A stretch of 55,814 bases of DNA, taken from Actinomycetes bacterium (GTDB lineage: Bacteria; Actinomycetota; Acidimicrobiia; Acidimicrobiales; JAJYXR01). The translations under genes were made by a program, and so were the position numbers. Below are positions 48,969 to 55,814 of this stretch, in pieces (positions within the stretch are counted from its first letter, which is position 1; every line of letters begins with the position of its first letter). The notes below the pieces were generated by a model that saw only the letters and a program-made list of their open reading frames with translations, was not told where the DNA came from and ran no database searches. The DNA is taken from assembly GCA_021801525.1 (NCBI GenBank), contig JAJYXW010000138.1, positions 1 through 55,814 on the forward strand. The letters are read 5' to 3'.

Positions 48969-50122
48969 CCGCTTCGGTCCCCGCCCGGGTGGCCCCCCGG
49001 CTGCTCGTATGGGCACGCGAGCGATCTGGGCTCAGCGTTGACGACCTGAATCACAAGTTCCCGAAGCTCACCGAGTGGGAGAGCGGTGAGCGGGCGCCGA
49101 CGCTGAAGCAGGTCGAAGACTTCGCCCGGGCGACGCACACGCCGATCGGCTTCCTCTTCCTCCCCGAGCCGCCCGAGGAGCAGGTGCCAATCCCCGACTA
49201 CCGGACGATCGGCGACCTCGGCGTGCGGCGACCCAGTCCCGACCTGCTCGACACGATCTTCGCCTGCCAGCAGCGACAGGAGTGGTACCGGGACTTCGCC
49301 CAGGTGACGAGAGAAGATCCCGTCGACTTCGTCGGGTCCCTGACGACGTCGGTACCCGTCGTCGAGGCCGCCGAGCAGATCACGGCGACCCTGCAGTTCG
49401 ACCCCGGCGAGCGAGGTCACACCTGGTCGGACGCGCTGCGAACCCTCGTGGACCATGCGGACGAGCTGGGCGTGCTCGTGATGGTGAGCGGCGTCGTCGG
49501 CGCCAACACGCATCGCAAGCTCGACCCCGACGAGTTCCGCGGCTTCTCCCTCGTGGACCGGCTCGCGCCGCTGCTGTTCGTGAACGGCGCCGACACCAAG
49601 GCGGCCCAGATCTTCACGCTCGCCCACGAGCTCGTCCATCTCTTCCTCGGCGACACCGCGCTCGACGACGCCGACCTCGCAGCAGCACCGACTACTAACC
49701 CGGTCGAGCGTTGGTGCAACCAGGTCGCCGCCGAAGTGCTCGTCCCCCTCGCATCCCTACGCGACGCGCTGCCGCCTGACGCGCCGGTCACCGACGAGCT
49801 CGAGTCGCTGGCTGGCAGGTTCAAGGTGAGCACCCTCGTGATCCTCCGCCGCGTCCACGACGCGGGCCGTCTGAGCTGGGACGAGTACCAGACCGCTTAC
49901 CGGGGCGAGCTGGCCCGGGTCCTGGAGATCCTCGGGGAGCGATCGGGCACCGGCGGCAACTTCTTCAACACCCAACCCGCGCGGGTTTCCAAGCGGTTCG
50001 CCCGCGCGGTGATCGTAAGCACCCTCGAAGGCCAGACCCTGCACCGAGACGCCTTCCAGATGCTGGGGCTGAAGAAGCTGTCGACCTTCGAGGAGCTGGT
50101 CAGCCGACTCGGGACCGGCTGA
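48965..50122 (+). CDS. XRE-like/ImmA-IrrE family metallopeptidase (antitoxin side of a DUF4411 pair)
   Basis: A 385-residue protein. Residues 8-68 are an HTH-type region (LLVWARERSGLSVDDLNHKF ... WESGERAPTLKQVEDFARAT, PIGFLFLPEPP), and the zinc-peptidase site is HELVH (221-225) in IFTLAHELVHLFLGDTAL, followed by the third-ligand region EVLVPLASL. This fusion is the usual partner of DUF4411 PIN-like proteins in toxin-antitoxin modules. GTG at 48965; its TGA shares a base with the next ATG. Confidence 0.9.
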   Translation: MTASVPARVAPRLLVWARERSGLSVDDLNHKFPKLTEWESGERAPTLKQVEDFARATHTPIGFLFLPEPPEEQVPIPDYRTIGDLGVRRPSPDLLDTIFACQQRQEWYRDFAQVTREDPVDFVGSLTTSVPVVEAAEQITATLQFDPGERGHTWSDALRTLVDHADELGVLVMVSGVVGANTHRKLDPDEFRGFSLVDRLAPLLFVNGADTKAAQIFTLAHELVHLFLGDTALDDADLAAAPTTNPVERWCNQVAAEVLVPLASLRDALPPDAPVTDELESLAGRFKVSTLVILRRVHDAGRLSWDEYQTAYRGELARVLEILGERSGTGGNFFNTQPARVSKRFARAVIVSTLEGQTLHRDAFQMLGLKKLSTFEELVSRLGTG

Positions 50123-50610
50123 TGGCCTACCTGCTCGACACGAACGTCTTCATCGAGGCGAAGAACCGCCACTACGGCTTCGACTTCTGCCCCGCGTTCT
50201 GGGACTGGATCGATCACGCCCATCTGGCGGGAACGGTCTTCAGCATCGACAACGTCGCCATCGAGCTCGACGCCGTCGACGACGACCTCGCCGGCTGGGC
50301 CAGCGAGCGACCCCAGGCCTTCTTCCTCGAAGCCGACGCCGCCGTGGTGCCGAGCCTGCAGGCCACCAGCACCTGGGCGAATGGCGCTGGGTACGAGCCG
50401 GCTGCCGTCGCCACCTTGCTCCAAGGCGCCGACTACTACCTCGTTGCCCACGCCCATGCCCACCACCACGTGGTGGTCACCCACGAAGTGGTCGCCCACT
50501 CCGCGAAGAAGATCAAGATCCCCAACGCCTGCCTCGGCGTTGGTGTGCGCTACGTCACGCCCTTCGAGATGCTCCGGGCCGAACGGGCTCGCTTCGTCAT
50601 CGCGCCGTGA
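50122..50610 (+). CDS. DUF4411 PIN-like protein (probable toxin)
   Basis: A 162-residue protein starting AYLLDTNVFIEAKNRHYGFD, with Asp6 as first acid, then GADYYLVAHAHAHHHVVVTH and ending ACLGVGVRYVTPFEML. This fits DUF4411, a PIN-related family found after ImmA/IrrE genes. ATG at 50122 shares one base with the upstream stop. Convergent with the next operon; 50611-50727 holds no gene. Confidence 0.88.
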   Translation: MAYLLDTNVFIEAKNRHYGFDFCPAFWDWIDHAHLAGTVFSIDNVAIELDAVDDDLAGWASERPQAFFLEADAAVVPSLQATSTWANGAGYEPAAVATLLQGADYYLVAHAHAHHHVVVTHEVVAHSAKKIKIPNACLGVGVRYVTPFEMLRAERARFVIAP

Positions 50611-50727
50611 AGCCATCCCGGAAAGTGTTCCCCATGCACGAGTTCAGGTCGAGGCTGCGGAAAGGCGCCGGGCCTCATTTCGGCATGCAACACGGACTGC
50701 CGAACGACGTTGGACGTCCCGGAGATC

Positions 50728-51333
50728 TTATTGCAGCGTACGGCCGTTCCCATGATCCACTCTGATGAACGCCTCGAAACTTGCGGCGGCGTCCGTGGGG
50801 GACACGCCGCTCGCGAAGAGCGTCTCGGTCCACTCTTCGAGAAGGTCGGCTTCTTCGAAGGTGTGTGCGAACGCTTCTTGGATGCGGAAGGTCTCGACTT
50901 CGAGGCGCGTGAGGTGCCAGATGAGCCGCTGCTGGAGAAGGTTCACCCCGTACTCTGACAGGCACGCGACTCGTTTGTCGGTCGTGAGATCGGCGGACAG
51001 GGCCTTCCCGAGCTCGTCGAACTGACCCACATGCAAGTTGCCATTGATGAGCTCCGGAAGTGGCATGAGACCGTAGTAGCCCCTTGCCCATGCCTCGCGC
51101 CCGATTGGGCTGTGCTCGCGAACCGCTGCGACGAGGACGCGCTCGCGCGTTCGCGCCTCCGGTCCCCGCATGGTGCATGGATGGGCGACGATGATGGCCA
51201 TCCCGCCATCCTGGACACCCGGGATCGGGACGCCGGCGAAGGCATCTCCGGTGAAGGCTGGGCGGCTGCTGTTCACGTCCTGACCTCGGGCCAGGTACAA
51301 GTCGGCCGCTACCGCGTAGGTCTCGAGGCTCAA
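50728..51333 (-). CDS. Unrecognised 201-residue protein, last gene of the TIGR04255-HTH operon
   Basis: Starts at TTG 51333, overlapping the upstream stop (TTGA). It reads VNSSRPAFTGDAFAGVPIPG, GGMAIIVAHPCTMRGPEART, REAWARGYYGLMPLPELING and GVNLLQQRLIWHLTRLEVET. I cannot assign a fold: the AHPCTMR and YGLMPLPEL motifs look conserved and carry a Cys and a His. The C-terminal half is helical. It may be the effector or toxin part of the three-gene unit. A frame open to 51420 overlaps the HTH gene and is not preferred. Confidence 0.7.
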   Translation of the reverse strand: MSLETYAVAADLYLARGQDVNSSRPAFTGDAFAGVPIPGVQDGGMAIIVAHPCTMRGPEARTRERVLVAAVREHSPIGREAWARGYYGLMPLPELINGNLHVGQFDELGKALSADLTTDKRVACLSEYGVNLLQQRLIWHLTRLEVETFRIQEAFAHTFEEADLLEEWTETLFASGVSPTDAAASFEAFIRVDHGNGRTLQ

Positions 51334-51995
51334 TCGTCGTCTCGGGCAGTCGGACGAAGACCGAGCTCCCCATCGGCGGCCTCGAACACCTCGAACTGCG
51401 AGGAGGAGCGCTCGTGCCAACCTGGTTGCCAGCGGTCGAGCGCTGCTTCGGGCGTCTCGTGTCCCGTGGCCAGATCGAGTAGGTCCACAAAGCGACCGTC
51501 GGCAGCCATGTCGATCCCGGTCAAGGGTGCTTCAGGGACGAGCGGCATCTCCAACCACCCCGCGACATCGGATACGAGGTGGTCGACGCGGAGGATCTCG
51601 GTGAACGCGAGGAGACGTGCGATGGCCAACAGGTGCGGGCCGGTTGGGGACTCGCCTTGACGCCACCTGCGGACTGCGGGAACCGACACGCCCACCAGCC
51701 GAGCGATGTCTCGCCAGGCGAAGCCTCGTCCGGCGAGCTCGTCGAGCATCTCGGTCGCTGGCCGCTTCGCCATCTCCCGGGCCTTGGTGTTGAGCTGTGC
51801 CTGGAATGCCTGGTGGTGGACTTCGCTCACTTGGCGACTGGCCTCCGCGACGTCATCGCCAACGAGGCGGGTGACATTACGTAGATGACCGACATCCTCG
51901 ACCAGCTCGTCGATGGTCCGAGTCCGCGACAGCTGCGTCGGCGCTTCCGTAGTCGAGCTGGTACGGGTGCGATCCGCTGTGATGAGGTCAGCCAC
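51330..51995 (-). CDS. HTH protein with an Xre/MbcA-like C-terminus
   Basis: A 221-residue protein. Residues about 85-130 are an HTH (MLDELAGRGFAWRDIARLVG then VSVPAVRRWRQGESPTGPHL). The tail SDVAGWLEMPLVPEAPLTGI then DMAADGRFVDLLDL recalls the toxin-binding domain of MbcA/ParS antitoxins (WL..P...L.G..P..LL). The N-terminus is coiled-coil-like (TIDELVEDVGHLRNVTRLVG). GTG at 51995 overlaps the TIGR04255 gene by eight bases. Likely the repressor of the divergent promoter. Confidence 0.75.
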   Translation of the reverse strand: MADLITADRTRTSSTTEAPTQLSRTRTIDELVEDVGHLRNVTRLVGDDVAEASRQVSEVHHQAFQAQLNTKAREMAKRPATEMLDELAGRGFAWRDIARLVGVSVPAVRRWRQGESPTGPHLLAIARLLAFTEILRVDHLVSDVAGWLEMPLVPEAPLTGIDMAADGRFVDLLDLATGHETPEAALDRWQPGWHERSSSQFEVFEAADGELGLRPTARDDD

Positions 51996-52821
51996 CGGGG
52001 CCCTCCTTCGTGAACTCGGCGAGGAGCTTGTCGGTCACCAGCATGTCGAACAACGCCCGAATGGGCCTTCTGAGCTTGTCGCAGGTGTCCATGATGATCC
52101 CCGGGTCGAACTCGGGAATATCTGGTGGCTCCCAGAAACAGTCGAAGTCCAGAGCGAACAGAGTCCCTGGGCCGGGCGGAGCGGGCCGCTTGAGCGGGCC
52201 GACCGGGTTGACGACGTAACCAGCCCGGGGTCCGTAGCGAAGTACCAGCTTCTGGTCCGGTCCGGTCCGGTACTGTGCCGCGCCTTCCCATCCGGTTGAG
52301 ACGAAGCCGGCATCGCTCATCGCGCCGAGCTGGGGGGCCAGGAGCGAGGCATCGACCCAGTCCTGCCAGGCCGAGGGAACCTCTTCCGCAATGTCGGGCA
52401 CGCGGACCTCGTCGATGTAGCGCATCCCTACGCGAGCGATCCCATCGGGTAGGAGGACCTCGGCTGCAGCGGCCACAGCACGTGCCACGGTCTCACGGAA
52501 CTCGGGGTAATGGCGATAGCGGGTGGCCTCGATCGTCAGGCTCTCTTCGGTGATCGCCACTGCCAGCATGCGGTCGCGCACAGTGAACCTCGGGATGGTC
52601 AGCATCGGCATCGCTTGAGGCACGGCACCGGCAGCGCTGACGGCGAGCGTCAGCTGCTGGATCTTCTGCGACTCGATGACCCAGCCCTCGCCGAGCAGGT
52701 CCCGGAACGATCGTTGCAGGTTCATGGGCAGGGGACGGGTACCCGCGCTGTTCGGGAACCGCACCTCGACAGCGACCAGCGCCAACGGCGCGTTCGGGTA
52801 CACCTCGTGCGTATCGGCCAC
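51988..52821 (-). CDS. TIGR04255 family protein
   Basis: A 277-residue protein matching the sporadic TIGR04255 family in form: VYPNAPLALVAVEVRFPNSA at the start, ITEESLTIEATRYRHYPEFR in the middle, GIARVGMRYIDEVRVPD, and a C-terminal FDPGIIMDTCDKLRRPIRAL then FDMLVTDKLLAEF. Function is not established; such genes occur irregularly in accessory regions. GTG at 52821 has GGGAGG just upstream. First gene of the three-gene unit. Confidence 0.8.
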   Translation of the reverse strand: MADTHEVYPNAPLALVAVEVRFPNSAGTRPLPMNLQRSFRDLLGEGWVIESQKIQQLTLAVSAAGAVPQAMPMLTIPRFTVRDRMLAVAITEESLTIEATRYRHYPEFRETVARAVAAAAEVLLPDGIARVGMRYIDEVRVPDIAEEVPSAWQDWVDASLLAPQLGAMSDAGFVSTGWEGAAQYRTGPDQKLVLRYGPRAGYVVNPVGPLKRPAPPGPGTLFALDFDCFWEPPDIPEFDPGIIMDTCDKLRRPIRALFDMLVTDKLLAEFTKEGPGG

Positions 52822-52912
52822 CGACCTCCCTTTCCTGAGCCAGAGTGTAACCTAAACAGCAAGCAGATAGTATAGCTCAGGTGTAACCGATATCCGCCCG
52901 GGAGGTGGAGCC
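52822..52912. promoter_or_regulatory. Divergent promoter region with two GTGTAACC direct repeats
   Basis: A 91-base AT-richer spacer in a GC-rich window. GTGTAACC occurs at 52845-52852 and 52881-52888, 36 bases apart. TAGTAT at 52868-52873 is a possible -10 box for the TIR gene, and GGAGGTGG (52901-52908) is its ribosome-binding site. The repeats are candidate sites for the HTH protein encoded in the leftward operon. Confidence 0.45.
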
Positions 52913-53578
52913 ATGACCGCAGATCCGATGCCACCGCTCGTGAGCCAGCCTGCGGAGGCCCGCGCCCAGGTCTTCCTCAGCCACTCCAGCGCCGACCGCC
53001 CGGTCGTCGACTGGGTTGCCGCTCAGATCGAGGCCATGGGGATCGACGCCTATCGCGCCGACCACGATGTGCAGCCCGGTACGGTGCTGGCGGACAAGGT
53101 ACGTGACGCCATCGCCAGGAGCGACGCGCTGCTCGCGCTGCTAACTCCCCAAGGTGACTCCTCCCGGTACGTCCACCAAGAGATCGGCGCGGCGCGACAA
53201 GCCGGAAAGCCAGTCCTGGTCCTCTTCGACCGCCGGCTGGACCCGACGTCCCTGGCCATGCTCGACGGCATCGAGCACATCCCCTTCGACCACAACGACG
53301 TCGCCACGAGCAGCGCGAACCTTATCTCGGCCCTCAGGCGGCTGAGCGAGCGGCGAGGTCTTCTGACGCCGCCAGTCCTGGTCGTCAACGCTCAGCCCGC
53401 CTTCCAGCTCCAGCTCAGCGCTCAGCTCCAACTGACCGCCAACCAGGTCCTGGTCGGCCTACTCGTCGTCGCTGCCCTTGCCGGGCTCATGTACCTGGTC
53501 GTCAATTGCGCCGGCGAAGGCGGGACGGGCACGGCCACTGGCAATGGCAATGGCAATGGCAATGGCAATGGTGCGTAG
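52913..53578 (+). CDS. Membrane-anchored TIR-domain protein
   Basis: A 221-residue protein. Residues 17-145 are a TIR domain: AQVFLSHSSADRPVVDWVAA (first strand and box 1), GIDAYRADHDVQPGTVLADK, IARSDALLALLTPQGDSS and SRYVHQEIGAARQAGKPVLV, with Glu90 at the place of the NADase glutamate. Residues 177-198 (NQVLVGLLVVAALAGLMYLVV) are one membrane helix near the C-terminus, followed by a Gly/Asn tail (GNGNGNGNGNGA). Bacterial TIR proteins often hydrolyse NAD+ in abortive defence. Strong GGAGG upstream of ATG 52913. Confidence 0.88.
   Translation: MTADPMPPLVSQPAEARAQVFLSHSSADRPVVDWVAAQIEAMGIDAYRADHDVQPGTVLADKVRDAIARSDALLALLTPQGDSSRYVHQEIGAARQAGKPVLVLFDRRLDPTSLAMLDGIEHIPFDHNDVATSSANLISALRRLSERRGLLTPPVLVVNAQPAFQLQLSAQLQLTANQVLVGLLVVAALAGLMYLVVNCAGEGGTGTATGNGNGNGNGNGA
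53540..53569. repeat. GGCAAT hexamer repeat at the TIR gene end
   Basis: Five exact GGCAAT units encoding the Gly-Asn tail. As the unit is six bases, slippage changes tail length by two residues and keeps the frame. Confidence 0.97.
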
Positions 53579-54196
53579 CGCCTTCGTCCGAAGGACGTCG
53601 ATCTGACGCGCCCACCCCCGTTGCATCAGCGGGGAGCGACGCGACAGGCGCGGCCGGAGAGCGGGACCGGTCGTGGCAGGCCGACCGGTCCCTTCGGTGG
53701 CTTGGCGCACACCCACGTCAGCGATCTCTCGCGTCATGCCCATTCTCACATCTGCCCGTGGTCCGAGCCGGAGGGCCGTGGTTATCCCCGCAGTTGGGGT
53801 GTTTCCGGCTTCGTTGAAAGGTGGGACATGTCACCACCTCCAGGCACAAGTCTACGTGAGGCACGCAGCCCCTGAGGGAACGCGCATCGGCCGATGGCGA
53901 CCTGCAGGTGTCACCTGATCACACGCGATGTTGCTGGCCAAACTCGTCACGGTAGGAAGAGCCGCTGGCTCAGCCGGATCACCCGTCGGAGGACTGGCCC
54001 GGCTCCGACCGTCGAACTCGACAGGTACTGCGACGACGAAGAGGCTGGTCACCGTGGCATTTGGGTTCGCTCTGCGGAGGCGTCGCACTCCTTGTTCACG
54101 AGCAGGCGATCCGAACCTACGACGTCCCGAGGCGGGCCCGCGGCCGCGCATCGCCGAGTCCGAGCTGGCCCGCCGAGTGCGCGACCATAGACCGAG
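53579..54196. other. 618-base stretch with no supportable gene
   Basis: Short frames exist on both strands but none has a recognisable domain, a good start or coding-like composition. It contains the hairpin at 53663-53692 and a near-palindrome GGTGG-GACATGTC-A-CCACC at about 53820-53838, which could be the end of a lost mobile element. Confidence 0.5.
53663..53692 (+). terminator. 11-bp hairpin after the TIR gene
   Basis: GGGACCGGTCG (53663-53673), eight-base loop, CGACCGGTCCC (53682-53692): a perfect GC-rich stem 85 bases after the TIR stop. No T-run, but stable enough to act as a terminator in a GC-rich host. Confidence 0.55.
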
Positions 54197-55288
54197 GTGA
54201 TGAGCGTGTCGGCGACGACAATGAGCCAGGGAAACGGGACCAAGCTCGAGCAGCGTGTCGTTCGAGCGGCCGAGACCGCCCTGGCGGAGCGTCAGTTCGT
54301 CAGCGCGATCGACGTGCTGGTGGGCATCGGCTGGCTCACGCCGTCGCACGTGGAGGAGTGGCGCCAAGGACGCGTCGAGTACCTCGAACGGGTGACCCAG
54401 GCCAACCTCGCCAAGCTGTCGGTCGCCATGAAGTGCTTCCGCACCTGGGCGACGGGCCGGGGACTGGTGCCGAGCGAGACCGTCTACGTCGCGCGCACCC
54501 GCGATCGCCGGCCTCTCCGGTTCTCCAAGAGCGGCAACCCCGACATCGAGCGTGCCTACCGGACGCACTGGGTCTCGCCCGCGCTGTCCGAAGCGAAGCG
54601 CCGCCGGTTGGCAGAGCGCCAGAGCCGGCCTGCCGACCTGGTGGTGGTCTCACCGATCAAGGACTGGACCTGCACGGAGTGCTCGGGCACCGGGGGCCTG
54701 CTGATCATGGAGGGCCCGGGACCGCTGTGCCTCGCCTGCGCGGACATGGACCATCTCGTCTACTTGCCCTCGGGGGACGCCGCGCTCACCCGACGTGCCA
54801 AGAAGGCGAGCGGGCTCTCCGCTGTGGTGGTCCGTTTCAGCCGGACGAGGCGTCGCTACGAGGGCCAAGGTCTCCTCGTCGAAGAAGCCGCTTTCGACCA
54901 AGCAGAGAGGGAGTGCCTGGCAGATGAGGACGCCCGCGCGCGTCGCCGGGGGCGCGAGGAGGCTCGCCGGGCAGAGCAGGATGTCGCCTTCCAGGCGGAG
55001 ATGACAGCCGAGATCGTCCGGCTGTTCCCCGGCTGCCCCACCGTGCGCGCCGAGGCGATCGCCTGCCAGGCCGGCGCCCGGGGAAGTGGCCGGGTCGGGC
55101 GCAGCGCGGCGGGTCGTGCGCTCGACCCGCGAGCGGTGACCCTCGCCGTGGCCGCCGCCGTGCGCCACGAGGACACCCGCTACGACGAGCTGCTCATGTC
55201 GGGCGTTCCTCGAGGCGAGGCGCGCGAGCACGTACGCGCTGAGGTTCAGTGCATCCTGGCGAGCTGGCAGGCACCCGAGCCGTGCTGA
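54197..55288 (+). CDS. DUF2293-like protein with a four-cysteine zinc ribbon
   Basis: A 363-residue protein. Residues 15-100 are helical (FVSAIDVLVGIGWLTPSHVE then EWRQGRVEYLERV). Cys159, Cys162, Cys178 and Cys181 (TCTECSGTG ... PLCLACAD) form a probable zinc ribbon. A charged helix (ARARRRGREEARRAEQDVAF) precedes the C-terminal VAAAVRHEDTRYDELLMSGV then PRGEAREHVRAEV, which matches DUF2293. Start GTG 54197 or ATG 54200. Function unknown. Confidence 0.8.
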   Translation: MMSVSATTMSQGNGTKLEQRVVRAAETALAERQFVSAIDVLVGIGWLTPSHVEEWRQGRVEYLERVTQANLAKLSVAMKCFRTWATGRGLVPSETVYVARTRDRRPLRFSKSGNPDIERAYRTHWVSPALSEAKRRRLAERQSRPADLVVVSPIKDWTCTECSGTGGLLIMEGPGPLCLACADMDHLVYLPSGDAALTRRAKKASGLSAVVVRFSRTRRRYEGQGLLVEEAAFDQAERECLADEDARARRRGREEARRAEQDVAFQAEMTAEIVRLFPGCPTVRAEAIACQAGARGSGRVGRSAAGRALDPRAVTLAVAAAVRHEDTRYDELLMSGVPRGEAREHVRAEVQCILASWQAPEPC

Positions 55289-55358
55289 GCGAGCATGCCC
55301 TTGCGGAGCGAACTCGCGGTGCCGCGCCGCAGCCCTCGCCTTCGCCTACCGTGGGACC

Positions 55359-55814
55359 ATGTGGCCAGAGCCGCCGTGGCTAGAAGAGCCGTCGCGAGAC
55401 GAAGACCCTGCGATCGCTGAGCTGTCGGCGATCGAGGATGCCGACGAGCTCTGCCGGCGCCTGCTCGAGTCGGCCTGGGGCTGGGGGCACAGCTCCCGCT
55501 GCGCAGAGGCGGTCGACCTGCTCGCCAGAGTGCGCGACACCGGCACCCTCCCTGATGCCTTCCTCGCCATGCTGCTCTGCACCTGCGACCGGTGGGGCCG
55601 GGTCACGGCCAAGCTGATCGCTGCGATCGACGGCTCCGGGATCCTCACCGGCGCCGATCTCGACGAGCTGGCCGAATCGTTCCTCTCCGAGGAGGTGGTG
55701 ATCGAGTACCCCTTCCTCTGGGCGTGCCCTCGAGGACTGGACCTCGGCTCTTCCGACGAGGGGGCACCTGGTTTCGTGGTCGACGAGAACACGATGGCGA
55801 AGACTCGACGTCGC
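55359..55814 (+). CDS. 5' part of an unidentified gene cut by the window edge
   Basis: From ATG 55359 the frame MWPEPPWLEEPSRDEDPAIA stays open for 152 codons to the last base. Composition is coding-like, with helical stretches (ADELCRRLLESAWGWGHSSR, AEAVDLLARVRDTGTLPDAF, LLCTCDRWGRVTAKLIAAID) and a later EYPFLWACPRGLDLG. No family recognised. It lies 70 bases after the DUF2293-like gene on the same strand and may be in its operon. Confidence 0.7.
   Translation, partial: MWPEPPWLEEPSRDEDPAIAELSAIEDADELCRRLLESAWGWGHSSRCAEAVDLLARVRDTGTLPDAFLAMLLCTCDRWGRVTAKLIAAIDGSGILTGADLDELAESFLSEEVVIEYPFLWACPRGLDLGSSDEGAPGFVVDENTMAKTRRR

Noticed and set aside
53459..53749. 96-residue minus-strand ORF in the TIR downstream region
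   Set aside because: Overlaps the TIR 3' end and reads through the GGCAAT repeat as alternating AI; no support.
55346..55792. 148-residue minus-strand ORF at the right edge
   Set aside because: Ser/Arg-rich shadow of the plus-strand frame from 55359, which has better amino-acid composition.

Overview
The window is high-GC DNA typical of Actinomycetota. From about 18.2 to 40.1 kb, read on the minus strand, gene order follows the block argS-lysA-hom-thrC-(thrB)-rho-rpmE-prfA-prmC-sua5-wecA-atp known from Mycobacterium tuberculosis (Rv1292 to Rv1311, from memory). It differs by lacking thrB, by carrying rpiB and glyA between the sua5 and wecA genes, and by having a free ATP synthase b subunit. 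GTG and TTG starts and 1- to 8-base start/stop overlaps are common. The lineage is probably a non-mycobacterial actinobacterium; Acidimicrobiia is only a guess.

Positions 1-18 kb hold core metabolism and envelope genes: the tail of an unidentified gene, a cysteine desulfurase, galT facing a small membrane protein, a phosphofructokinase with PPi-type residues, trehalose synthase plus a maltokinase-like protein, a TIG-domain lipoprotein, meaB, a MurA with Asp in place of the catalytic Cys, an MFS transporter, a B12-dependent acyl-CoA mutase large subunit with isobutyryl-CoA-mutase-like residues, glpX, and an ECF sigma factor with a repeat-rich membrane partner. From 18.2 to 25.8 kb is the full F1Fo ATP synthase operon with two accessory membrane proteins; its delta subunit carries an extra N-terminal domain copy. 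From 26 to 40 kb come wecA, glyA, rpiB, sua5, prmC, prfA, rpmE, rho, thrC, hom, lysA and argS.

A tRNA-Arg(CCG) at 40.1 kb marks a sharp change. Beyond it lies a serine-recombinase remnant and then, to the right edge, a defence and toxin-antitoxin island: a VapBC-like pair, a complete type I restriction-modification operon (hsdM-hsdS-hsdR), a PIN toxin with an unfamiliar 261-residue partner, an ImmA/IrrE-DUF4411 pair, and a three-gene operon (TIGR04255-like protein, HTH protein, unknown protein) divergent from a membrane-anchored TIR protein. A DUF2293-like gene and a truncated unidentified gene end the window. The TIGR04255/HTH/unknown operon opposite the TIR gene is the best candidate for an undescribed system.

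A recurring oddity is in-frame short tandem repeats inside or at the ends of otherwise ordinary housekeeping genes (prmC, atpF, rho, hom, murA, wecA, the maltokinase 3' end and the sigma-linked membrane protein).
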